From Stenotrophomonas sp. ASS1 (GTDB lineage: Bacteria; Pseudomonadota; Gammaproteobacteria; Xanthomonadales; Xanthomonadaceae), in the NCBI RefSeq assembly GCF_004346925.1, contig NZ_CP031167.1, positions 3,120,001-3,184,000 of the forward strand: 64,000 nucleotides of DNA, read 5' to 3'. Made by a program: the position numbers and the translations under genes. Of this stretch, positions 48,545 through 56,719 are shown one piece after another. Numbering within the stretch: the stretch's first letter is position 1; each line of letters starts with the position of its first letter. The notes under the pieces are model-generated. The model saw only the letters and a program-made list of their open reading frames with translations, was not told the origin of the DNA and ran no database searches.

Positions 48545-48572
48545 GAAAACGCCGGGCATGCCCGGCGTTTTC
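48545..48572. terminator. Bidirectional terminator between the membrane protein and dcd
   Basis: Perfect 28-bp palindrome GAAAACGCCGGGCA and complement, with A/T-rich ends on both sides. Placed between convergent genes, it can end both transcripts. Confidence 0.9.
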
Positions 48573-48592
48573 GTCATGCGATGGCGCGCCGC

Positions 48593-49165
48593 TCAGGTCC
48601 TCGGCAGGGTCACGCCGGTCTGGCCCTGGTACTTGCCACCACGATCGCGGTACGACGTCTCGCAGATGTCATCGGCGGCCGCCTGGAAGAACAGCATCTG
48701 CGCCACGCCTTCATTGGCGTAGATGCGTGCCGGCAGCGGCGTGGTGTTGCTGAATTCCAGGGTGACGTGGCCTTCCCACTCCGGCTCCAGCGGGGTCACG
48801 TTGACGATGATGCCGCAGCGCGCGTAGGTGCTCTTGCCCAGGCACACCACCAGGGTGTCGCGCGGGATGCGGAAGTACTCCACGGTGCGCGCCAACGCGA
48901 AGCTGTTGGGCGGGATGATGCATTCATCGCCGACGATATCCACGAAGCTGCCCGGATCGAAGTGCTTGGGATCGACGATGGTCGAGTTGATGTTGGTGAA
49001 CACCTTGAACTCGCGCGAGCAGCGCACGTCGTAGCCGTAGCTGGAGGTGCCATAGCTGACGATGCGCTCGCCGTTGGCCTGCTTGACCTGCCCGGCCTCG
49101 AACGGCTCGATCATGCCGTGCTGCTCGGACATGCGGCGGATCCAACGGTCACTCTTGATGCTCAT
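48593..49165 (-). CDS. dcd: dCTP deaminase
   Basis: 190-aa trimeric enzyme making dUTP from dCTP. The family motifs [29 protein letters not shown] (with the catalytic Glu in [11 protein letters not shown]) and the C-terminal [15 protein letters not shown] are present. It is a monofunctional deaminase by length. It lies downstream of the Mrp gene on the same strand. Confidence 0.95.
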   Translation of the reverse strand: MSIKSDRWIRRMSEQHGMIEPFEAGQVKQANGERIVSYGTSSYGYDVRCSREFKVFTNINSTIVDPKHFDPGSFVDIVGDECIIPPNSFALARTVEYFRIPRDTLVVCLGKSTYARCGIIVNVTPLEPEWEGHVTLEFSNTTPLPARIYANEGVAQMLFFQAAADDICETSYRDRGGKYQGQTGVTLPRT

Positions 49166-49242
49166 GCTTTGTCCTGGGGTACGAGGGGGCGCGAGGATTC
49201 TAGCAGGGGGCCGGGCGTCGCCGGCGGCCCCTGCCCTGGCAC

Positions 49243-50097
49243 TTACAGCAGCGACGACAGGATCGGGATCGAGGCACGCGGACGCTTGCCAACCTCCTCG
49301 ATCAGGCGCTGGGCGGCATGGCGGTAGGCCTGGGCCGGGACCGAATCCGGCTGGGCCACGGTGATCGGGGTACCGGAATCGCCCTGCTCGCGGATGCCGA
49401 TCTGCAGCGGCAACGAACCCAGCAACGGCACGCCGTACTGCGCGGCCATGCGCTCGCCGCCGCCCTCGCCGAACAGGTGCTCGACATGCCCGCAGCTGCT
49501 GCAGGTATGCACCGCCATGTTCTCGACGATGCCGAGCACCGGCACCTCGACCTTCTCGAACATCTTCAGCGCCTTCTTCGCATCCAGCGTGGCGATGTCC
49601 TGCGGGGTGGTGACGATCACCGCGCCGGCCAGCGGGATCTTCTGGGTCAGGGTCAGCTGGATGTCACCGGTGCCCGGCGGCAGGTCGATCAGCAGGTAGT
49701 CCAGGTCATCCCACAGGGTGTCATTGAACAGCTGGGTCATCGCCGAGGTGGCCATCGGCCCACGCCAGATCATCGGCGTGTCTTCTTCGATCAGGTAGCC
49801 GATCGACATGGTGTCCACGCCGAACGCACGCAGCGGCTCGATGCTCTTGTTGTCGGGGCTTTCCGGGCGACCGGACAGGCCCAGCATGGCCGGCACGCTC
49901 GGCCCGTAGATGTCCGCATCAAGCACGCCCACGCGTGCGCCGAGCTGCTGCAGGGCCACGGCCAGATTGACCGCAGTGGTCGACTTGCCGACGCCGCCCT
50001 TGCCCGAACCAACCGCGATCACGTTGCGGATGCGGGCATGCGGCGTAAGTCCCTTCTGGACCTGGCTTGCATGGGGACGGCGGGGAGAACTGTTCAC
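49243..50097 (-). CDS. apbC: Mrp/ApbC iron-sulfur cluster carrier
   Basis: 284-aa P-loop ATPase of the Mrp/NBP35 family that carries 4Fe-4S clusters to apoproteins. It has the deviant Walker [15 protein letters not shown], the switch DLPPGTGD, and the CxxC cluster site CSSCGH. The start is taken as GTG at 50097 (protein beginning [11 protein letters not shown]); a frame open to 50190 would run through the promoter of the adjacent receptor gene. It is divergent from the first TonB receptor. Confidence 0.92.
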   Translation of the reverse strand: MNSSPRRPHASQVQKGLTPHARIRNVIAVGSGKGGVGKSTTAVNLAVALQQLGARVGVLDADIYGPSVPAMLGLSGRPESPDNKSIEPLRAFGVDTMSIGYLIEEDTPMIWRGPMATSAMTQLFNDTLWDDLDYLLIDLPPGTGDIQLTLTQKIPLAGAVIVTTPQDIATLDAKKALKMFEKVEVPVLGIVENMAVHTCSSCGHVEHLFGEGGGERMAAQYGVPLLGSLPLQIGIREQGDSGTPITVAQPDSVPAQAYRHAAQRLIEEVGKRPRASIPILSSLL

Positions 50098-50195
50098 AAC
50101 GAGCACCGGCGGGGTCAGGGGGAATAACCGAGCATCATACAAGCTGGACGTAACCTGACTGAAATTCAGGATTGCTACAGATTCGTGCACAGATT

Positions 50196-50211
50196 GTTAA
50201 GTTCATGTTAC
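50196..50211 (+). promoter_or_regulatory. Shared 16-bp motif upstream of receptor 1
   Basis: GTTAAGTTCATGTTAC, ending 100 bp before the receptor ATG. The pattern GTTAAGTNNNTGTTAM recurs before each of the three receptors. It could be a transcription-factor site or a -35/-10-related element. Confidence 0.65.
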
Positions 50212-50311
50212 GTTCGACCCGCACTGTTTTGGGCTGCGGAGCTGGCATTTCCAGCCCGCGCGATGGCGCATGCGCAGTGCCGTTTTTGTTTTTGCTCTCC
50301 AATGGAACTAC

Positions 50312-53101
50312 ATGAACTACGTAAGCAACACCGCACGTCGCAACACGCTCGCCGTCGCCCTGATTTCCGCTCTGATGGCCGCCGCCCCGGCAATGGCCCA
50401 GGACAAGGCGACCAACCTGGACAAGATCACCGTCACCGGTTCGCTGATCCCGCAGACCCAGGTTGAAACCCAGACCCCGGTGATGTCCATCACCGCCCAA
50501 GACATCCAGACCCGCGGCTTCAGCAGTGTTGCTGAAGTGCTGCAGCAGTCGTCGCTGACCACCGGCGGCCTGCAGGGTGGCCAGACCTCGGGTTCGTTCA
50601 CCCAGGGCGCCGAAGCTGCCGGCATGTTCGGCCTGAACCCGGGCTACACCAAGTACCTGATCAACGGCCGCCCGATGCTCTCGTATCCGGCGCTGTACAA
50701 CGGCAGCGAAACCTTCAACAACATCAGCGGCATTCCGATCGACATCGTCGAGCGCATCGAAGTGCTGCCGGGCGGCCAGTCCTCGCTGTACGGCTCGGAC
50801 GCAATCGCCGGTGTGGTCAACATCATCCTGAAGGAGCGCATGGACGGCGGCACCATGACCCTCCGTGGCGGCACCTACACCGAAGGCGGTGGCAGCAACA
50901 TCCGCTTCAGCGCCGCCAAGGGCATCAACGCCTTCGACGACCGCTTCCATGCACTGTTCAACGTGCAGATCGAGAACGGCAGCCCGATCTGGGGCTACCA
51001 GCGCGACATTACCCGCCAGAACAACCCGGTCGGCTACACCGCCCAGGTCCCGTCGAACGACTTCGCCGTCATCACCAACGCTGACAACAAGCTGCTGATG
51101 ATGGACCCGAGCCGTTGCGCGAACGTCGCTGGGCTGTATGACGGCACCACTGTGGTCGGCCAGCGCCCGTCGGGCGAGTCCTGCGGTTCGGTGTACAGCG
51201 CCGGCTACAAGACCCTGAAGAACGGCAAGAACAGCGGCCAGTTCTACTCGTCGATGACCTTCGACGTGAACGACAACTTCCAGCTGTTCGCCGATGTGCT
51301 GTACAGCAAGGAAAAGACCGAGTTCACCTCCGGCTCCAGCGCCCTGTGGTGGGGCACCAAGTCGAGCCTGGGCAGCTTCTACGACCAGGGCCTGGGCAAG
51401 GTCGTGAACCTGCAGCGCGCCTTCGCGCCGGAAGAAATCGGCCCGGGCCACTACAACAACATCATGAACTCCGACGAAAGCCGTGCCTACCAGGTCACCC
51501 TGGGCGGCAAGGGCATGGTCGGCGACTGGGACTACAGCGCCAGCTTCACCCGTGGTGAGTACCGCCTGGACCAGAACCGCTTCGTGCGCTGGAAGGACAA
51601 GATCGATGGCTTCTTCCGCGAAAACGTACTGGGCCCGCGCCTGGGTACCACCGCTGATGGCTTCGACATCTACAACCCGGACTACGCGGCCTTCTACTCG
51701 CCGATCACTCCGGACCAGTTCGCCAGCTTCACCGGCTACGGTACCCACCGCAGCAAGACCTGGCAGAACCTGGGCCGCGTGCAGGTGACCAACGGCTCGC
51801 TGTTCAGCCTGCCGGGCGGTGACGCCGGCCTGGCCGTTGTGCTGGAAGGTGGCAGCGAAGGTTGGGACTACTCGCCGGACCAGGCGTTCGTCAAGGGCAA
51901 CGTGTGGGGCACCACCGCCGTCGCCGGCGCCGGCCACCGCAGCAACTATGCGGTCACCAGCGAGCTGCGCATGCCGCTGCACGACAAGCTGACCGTCAGC
52001 GCGTCGGGCCGCTATGACGCCTTCAAGATCGCCGACAAGACCGTCGACAAGGCCACCTACAGCATCGGTCTGGAATTCCGTCCGATCGAGAGCCTGCTGC
52101 TGCGCGGCAAGTACGGTACCGCCTTCCGCGCGCCGACCCTGTCCGATGCCTTCCAGGGCATGAGCGGTTCGTACTCGTCCGGCCAGAACGACTACTACCG
52201 CTGCAGCCAGCTGGGCTACGGCCTGCGTGACGAGGCCTGCTCGTTCTACAAGAACACCTCGGTGTACAGCGAAAAGTCCGGCAACCCGGACCTGAAGCCG
52301 ATCACCGCCGACGTCTGGAGCGCAGGCGTGGTGTGGGCCCCGGTCAGCAACTTCTCGCTGTCGGCCGACTACTACAACTGGAAGATCAAGAACGAGGTCA
52401 AGACCCTCAGCAGCGACCAGCTGCTGCTGGCCGAGTACCAGTGCCACAACGGCCTGCCGAACAACACCTCGGCCAGCTGCGGTGACGTGACCAACTGGGT
52501 GTCCCGCGATGCCGGTGGCAACCTGACCCGCGTGTACACGCCGAAGCTCAACGTTGCCAGCCAGAACCTGGAAGCGGTGACCGTGGCGGCCAAGTACCAG
52601 CAGGATATCGGCCGCTTCGGCTCGCTGATGTTCTCCGGCAACTACACCAACATGCTGAAGCGTGAAGTGCAGCCGATGCCGGGTGCCGCCAAGCTGGATC
52701 TGCTGAGCGATCCGTACAACATGTGGTACTACGACAACTTCGCCAAGGTCCGCGGCGATCTGTCGGTGGCCTGGAACATCGCCAAGTTCACCACCACCGT
52801 GTACGCCAATTACGTCGGCAGCACCCCGAACTACCTGGCCTACACCGGCCGCAGCTACGGCTACGTTCACTCCTCCGGCGCCAAGGCCGGCAAGTGGGGT
52901 TCGTACACCACGTACAACCTGAGCATGAACTACCAGGCACAGGAAGATCTGGTCCTGTCGCTGATGGTCAACAACGTGTTCAACAAGCTGCCGGAAGGCC
53001 AGCGCTACAACTACCCGGGCAACGAATCGACCCCGTTCAATGACGGCTTCTACAGCGTCTACGGCCGCCAGATCTCGGCCCAGGTCAAGTACAACTTCTG
53101 A
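50312..53101 (+). CDS. TonB-dependent outer-membrane receptor 1
   Basis: 929-aa receptor. The signal peptide ends ...APAMAQ (about residue 30). A TonB-box-like sequence (DKITVTGS) follows directly, then the plug domain with the conserved GYTKYLINGRPM and YGSDAIAGVVNIILKERMDGG-type segment. The 22-stranded barrel ends VKYNF with the terminal Phe required for assembly. There is no N-terminal STN signalling domain, so it is not a transducer of sigma/anti-sigma type. It is a close paralogue of the next gene, implying tandem duplication. Substrate unknown; a nearby secreted peptidase suggests peptides or amino acids but carbohydrate cannot be excluded. Confidence 0.93.
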   Translation: MNYVSNTARRNTLAVALISALMAAAPAMAQDKATNLDKITVTGSLIPQTQVETQTPVMSITAQDIQTRGFSSVAEVLQQSSLTTGGLQGGQTSGSFTQGAEAAGMFGLNPGYTKYLINGRPMLSYPALYNGSETFNNISGIPIDIVERIEVLPGGQSSLYGSDAIAGVVNIILKERMDGGTMTLRGGTYTEGGGSNIRFSAAKGINAFDDRFHALFNVQIENGSPIWGYQRDITRQNNPVGYTAQVPSNDFAVITNADNKLLMMDPSRCANVAGLYDGTTVVGQRPSGESCGSVYSAGYKTLKNGKNSGQFYSSMTFDVNDNFQLFADVLYSKEKTEFTSGSSALWWGTKSSLGSFYDQGLGKVVNLQRAFAPEEIGPGHYNNIMNSDESRAYQVTLGGKGMVGDWDYSASFTRGEYRLDQNRFVRWKDKIDGFFRENVLGPRLGTTADGFDIYNPDYAAFYSPITPDQFASFTGYGTHRSKTWQNLGRVQVTNGSLFSLPGGDAGLAVVLEGGSEGWDYSPDQAFVKGNVWGTTAVAGAGHRSNYAVTSELRMPLHDKLTVSASGRYDAFKIADKTVDKATYSIGLEFRPIESLLLRGKYGTAFRAPTLSDAFQGMSGSYSSGQNDYYRCSQLGYGLRDEACSFYKNTSVYSEKSGNPDLKPITADVWSAGVVWAPVSNFSLSADYYNWKIKNEVKTLSSDQLLLAEYQCHNGLPNNTSASCGDVTNWVSRDAGGNLTRVYTPKLNVASQNLEAVTVAAKYQQDIGRFGSLMFSGNYTNMLKREVQPMPGAAKLDLLSDPYNMWYYDNFAKVRGDLSVAWNIAKFTTTVYANYVGSTPNYLAYTGRSYGYVHSSGAKAGKWGSYTTYNLSMNYQAQEDLVLSLMVNNVFNKLPEGQRYNYPGNESTPFNDGFYSVYGRQISAQVKYNF

Positions 53102-53133
53102 TCCCGTCGTTTTCCGGACTTCGTGTCTGGACC

Positions 53134-53164
53134 AGGCCCCGCTTCGGCGGGGCCTTTTTTTTTT
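53134..53164 (+). terminator. Rho-independent terminator of receptor 1
   Basis: AGGCCCCGC, a TTC-type loop, and GCGGGGCCT are followed by a run of ten Ts. Confidence 0.95.
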
Positions 53165-53445
53165 GGTTCCAGGAAGCCTTCGGCAAAGCATTGATGCAGA
53201 AGCAGCAAATGCACTACGAAAGAATGCCCTTCATATCGCCATCTTTTGAAACACTCCAAAACAATTGGCGTTAGTCATTGATATATCGCCATTTTTCAGG
53301 CAAAAGCCCGATTGACGAAATGACGATCGTGTGTTCCCTGCGTTAAGTGCGTGTTACGGTCCGGCTGAATGGAATGCAACTGAACAGATCGTTAAGCCGA
53401 CACGGAAGCCGGTAGCCAAGACATCGCTCACTACGGGGATTTTCC
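53165..53445. other. Intergenic region before receptor 2
   Basis: 281 bp without a gene. It is AT-rich, and ATATCGCCAT followed by C/T-rich bases is repeated at 53233 and 53283. The receptor motif is at 53342-53357 and the rest is leader. Confidence 0.6.
53342..53357 (+). promoter_or_regulatory. Shared 16-bp motif upstream of receptor 2
   Basis: GTTAAGTGCGTGTTAC, ending 88 bp before the receptor ATG. Same pattern as before receptors 1 and 3. Confidence 0.65.
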
Positions 53446-56253
53446 ATGTCTCGCCATCGTTCCACACTCTCGCGCCACCCACTGACGCTCGCCCTGCTCG
53501 GCACACTGCTCGCCTCCGGCACGGCCCTGGCGCAAAGCGGCAATGCACCGACCCAGCTTGACCGCGTGACGGTCACCGGTTCGCTGATTCCGCAGACCGA
53601 GATCGAGAACCACACGCCGGTCCTGACCGTGACCGCAGAGGACATCCAGACCCGCGGCTTCACCAGCGTTGCCGATGTCCTGCAGCAGTCCTCGCTGTCC
53701 ACTGGCGGCCTGCAGGGTGGCCAGACCTCGGCCTCGTTCACCCAGGGCGCCGAAGCCGCCGGCATGTTCGGCCTCAGCCCGGGTTACACCAAGTACCTCA
53801 TCAACGGCCGCCCGATGCTTTCATATCCGGCGCTGTACAACGGCGGCGATACGTTCAACAACATCAGCGGCATTCCGATCGACATCGTCGAGCGCATCGA
53901 GATCCTGCCGGGCGGCCAGTCCTCACTGTATGGCTCCGATGCGATCGCTGGCGTGGTCAACATCATCCTCAAGGAACGCATGGATGGTGGCGTCCTCAAC
54001 GTCCGTGGCGGCGCCTACAGCGAAGGCGGCGGCAACAGCTTCCGCTTCAGCGGCGCCCGCGGCTTCAATGGTGTCGATGACCGCTTCCACGCGCTGGTCA
54101 ACGTGCAGTACGAAAAGACCAGCCCGATCTGGGGCTACCAACGCGATCTGACCAAGGTCAACAACCCCGACGGCTACAGCCCGCAGTACGTTTCCAACGA
54201 CTTCCTGGTGCTGCTGCCGGCGGCCAACAACGCCTACGCCATGATGGATCCGAACCTGTGCGCCAATGTGGCCGGGCAGTTCGATGGCACCACGGCGCTC
54301 GGCACCCGGCCCACCGGCCAGGCATGTGGCTCGACCTATGGCACCGGCTACAAGACCATCAAGAACGGCAAGGAAAGCGCGCAGATCTACAGCTCTGCCA
54401 CCTTCGACGTGAATGACAATTTCCAGCTGTTCGGCGATGCGCTGTACAGCCTGGAAGAGGTCAAGTACGCAACGGGTTCCGGCTACACCTGGTGGGGCAC
54501 CTCTTCCGGTTGGGGCCGCTTCTACGACCAGGCCAGCGGCCAGTACATGAACCTGCAGCGCGTGTTCGCCCCGGAAGACATCGGCGGCGCCGGCTACCGC
54601 GACATCATGAACACCGACCGCAACAAGGCCTATCAGGTGACGCTGGGCGGCCGCGGCACGGCCGGCAACTGGGACTACAGCCTCAGCTTCACCCGCGGCG
54701 AGTACAAGCTGACCGAGCGCAACTTCGTGCGCTGGAATGACCCGATCAACGATTACTTCGAACAGCGCGTGCTCGGCCCGGTGCTGGGAACCACCAGCAC
54801 CGGCTACGACATCTACAGCCCGAACTGGGAAGCGTTCTACGCGCCGCTGCCGGCCGGTGACTTCCAGACCTTCACCGGCTACAGCTACAGCCAGAGCCGC
54901 ACCTGGCAGAACCTGGCCCGTGCACAGGTCACCAATGGATCACTGTTCAAGCTGCCCGGCGGCGACGCCGGCCTGGCCGTGGTCGTTGAAGGTGGAAGCG
55001 AAGGCTGGGACTACAGCCCCGATCCGGGCCTGATGGATGGCAGCGTCTGGGGCACCACGGCGGTCTCCGGTGCTGGCCACCGCAGCAACTATGCGGTGAC
55101 CGGTGAACTGCGCCTGCCCCTGCATGACATGCTGACGGTGACCGGTTCCGGTCGCTACGACGCCTTCAAGATCGGCAGCAACACCGTCGACAAGTCCACC
55201 TACAGCATCGGCGTCGAGTTCCGTCCGATCGAAAGCCTGCTGTTCCGCGGCAAGTACGGTACGGCGTTCCGTGCTCCGACGCTGTCCGACGCGTTCCAGG
55301 GCCGTAGCGGCTACTACGCCAACGGCTCCACCGACTACTACCGCTGCGGCCAGTTGGGCTACGACCCGGCCAACACCACCGGCTGCCCGTATGACAGCGT
55401 CTCGGTGTTCGGCACCCGCGCCGGCAATCCGGACCTGGAACCGATCACCGCCGACGTCTGGAATGCAGGTGTTGTGTGGGCACCGATCAACAACCTGTCG
55501 CTGTCGGTGGACTACTACAACTGGAAGATCAAGAACGAGGTCGATACGCTCAGCTCCGACCAGCTGCTGCTGGCCGAGTACTACTGCCGTGGCGGCCAGG
55601 CCAACAACACCTCGGCCAGCTGCCAGAACGTCAACGACTGGATCACCCGCGATGCGTCCGGCGTGCTGGACGAGATCTACACCCCGAAGATGAACGTCGC
55701 CCGCCAGAACCTGGAAGCGCTGACCGCCAGCTTCAAGTACGTGCACGACATGGGCCGCTTCGGTTCGCTTCAGTTCTCGGGCAACTACACCGACATGCTC
55801 AAGCGCGAACTGCAGCCGCAGCCGGGCGATGAGTTCCTGGACCTGCTGCGTGACCCGTACGCGATGTGGGTGTACGACTCGTACGCCAAGGTGCGCGCCG
55901 ATGGTTCGGTCGGCTGGGCCAAGGACAAGTGGACCACCACCCTGTACGCCAACTACATTGGCAAGACGCCGAACTACATGGCGTACGTGGGCAATGGCTA
56001 CGACTACGTCCACAGCTCCGGCTACAAGGCAGGCAAGTGGGGCTCCTACACCACTTACAACCTGAGTGTGAACTACCGTGCGTTGGACAACCTGACCCTG
56101 TCGCTGATGGTCAACAACGTGTTCAACAAGATGCCGGACAACCAGCGCTTCAGCTTCGCCGGCACCAGCGGCCAGCCGTACAACAATTACCTGTACAACG
56201 CCTACGGGCGTGCCATCTATGTGCAGGCCAAGTACGAGTTTGGCGACAAGTAA
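53446..56253 (+). CDS. TonB-dependent outer-membrane receptor 2
   Basis: 935-aa paralogue of the preceding receptor, near-identical over long stretches of plug and barrel (for example GAEAAGMFGL, YTKYLINGRPMLSYPALYNG). The signal peptide ends ...TALAQ, then the TonB-box-like DRVTVTGS. Variable segments are mostly in outer loops. The C-terminus is KYEFGDK: three residues follow the usual terminal Phe, which is atypical for an outer-membrane beta-barrel and could affect BAM recognition. Confidence 0.93.
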   Translation: MSRHRSTLSRHPLTLALLGTLLASGTALAQSGNAPTQLDRVTVTGSLIPQTEIENHTPVLTVTAEDIQTRGFTSVADVLQQSSLSTGGLQGGQTSASFTQGAEAAGMFGLSPGYTKYLINGRPMLSYPALYNGGDTFNNISGIPIDIVERIEILPGGQSSLYGSDAIAGVVNIILKERMDGGVLNVRGGAYSEGGGNSFRFSGARGFNGVDDRFHALVNVQYEKTSPIWGYQRDLTKVNNPDGYSPQYVSNDFLVLLPAANNAYAMMDPNLCANVAGQFDGTTALGTRPTGQACGSTYGTGYKTIKNGKESAQIYSSATFDVNDNFQLFGDALYSLEEVKYATGSGYTWWGTSSGWGRFYDQASGQYMNLQRVFAPEDIGGAGYRDIMNTDRNKAYQVTLGGRGTAGNWDYSLSFTRGEYKLTERNFVRWNDPINDYFEQRVLGPVLGTTSTGYDIYSPNWEAFYAPLPAGDFQTFTGYSYSQSRTWQNLARAQVTNGSLFKLPGGDAGLAVVVEGGSEGWDYSPDPGLMDGSVWGTTAVSGAGHRSNYAVTGELRLPLHDMLTVTGSGRYDAFKIGSNTVDKSTYSIGVEFRPIESLLFRGKYGTAFRAPTLSDAFQGRSGYYANGSTDYYRCGQLGYDPANTTGCPYDSVSVFGTRAGNPDLEPITADVWNAGVVWAPINNLSLSVDYYNWKIKNEVDTLSSDQLLLAEYYCRGGQANNTSASCQNVNDWITRDASGVLDEIYTPKMNVARQNLEALTASFKYVHDMGRFGSLQFSGNYTDMLKRELQPQPGDEFLDLLRDPYAMWVYDSYAKVRADGSVGWAKDKWTTTLYANYIGKTPNYMAYVGNGYDYVHSSGYKAGKWGSYTTYNLSVNYRALDNLTLSLMVNNVFNKMPDNQRFSFAGTSGQPYNNYLYNAYGRAIYVQAKYEFGDK

Positions 56254-56273
56254 GCTTCTGTCGCCCTCTACCC

Positions 56274-56305
56274 AAAGGCCCCGCTTCGGCGGGGCCTTTC
56301 TTTTT
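56274..56305 (+). terminator. Rho-independent terminator of receptor 2
   Basis: AAAGGCCCCGC, loop TTCG, and GCGGGGCCTTT with a trailing T-run. It has the same stem as the terminator of receptor 1, consistent with duplication of the whole transcription unit. Confidence 0.92.
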
Positions 56306-56719
56306 CGTGTCACCGCACGATCCGTGAAGCGCATCCCGGCCTCACGCACAGGCAATGCCTCTCGTGGCCCCAGGCCAAGACGCTCAGCATCTCACTTTGC
56401 GCCGCCATCAGCGCTATTTCCCTACTGAACCCTGAACATGGTCGCTACCGCCCTCCGGTACGCCCAGCCCCGCCAACCAGATTCAGACTCAAGAATAATT
56501 CTTAAAAATCAGTTGCTTGAAATAATTCCACAGAGGAATCAGATATTTGCCTACTTTGTCTTTATGACGGAATGATGAACAGTTGACAGGTCAAGTTAAG
56601 TCTGTGTTAACTTTGGCTTATCGGCTTGTGAAGCCGGTGGGAAACGGGCAACTGCCCATCAAGGACGGCGGCAACCGCACCGGGGCCGACCGAGGTTCGA
56701 TTCATCAGGGGATCCATAC
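56306..56719. other. Intergenic region before receptor 3
   Basis: 414 bp without a gene. From about 56480 it is AT-rich (for example AGAATAATTCTTAAAAATC). It contains the receptor motif at 56594-56609 and a GC-rich leader. Confidence 0.6.
56594..56609 (+). promoter_or_regulatory. Shared 16-bp motif upstream of receptor 3
   Basis: GTTAAGTCTGTGTTAA, ending 110 bp before the receptor ATG. Third instance of GTTAAGTNNNTGTTAM. Confidence 0.65.

Noticed and set aside
50135-53191. Very long open frame (about 1018 codons) antisense to receptor 1, and a similar one antisense to receptor 2 (54940-56355)
   Set aside because: Shadow of high-GC codon bias: low-complexity Val/Arg/Gly/His-rich translation, no domain, full overlap with a clear receptor gene.
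53233-53296. Repeated ATATCGCCAT before receptor 2 as a regulatory operator
   Set aside because: Only two short copies with no counterpart before the other receptors; too weak to claim.
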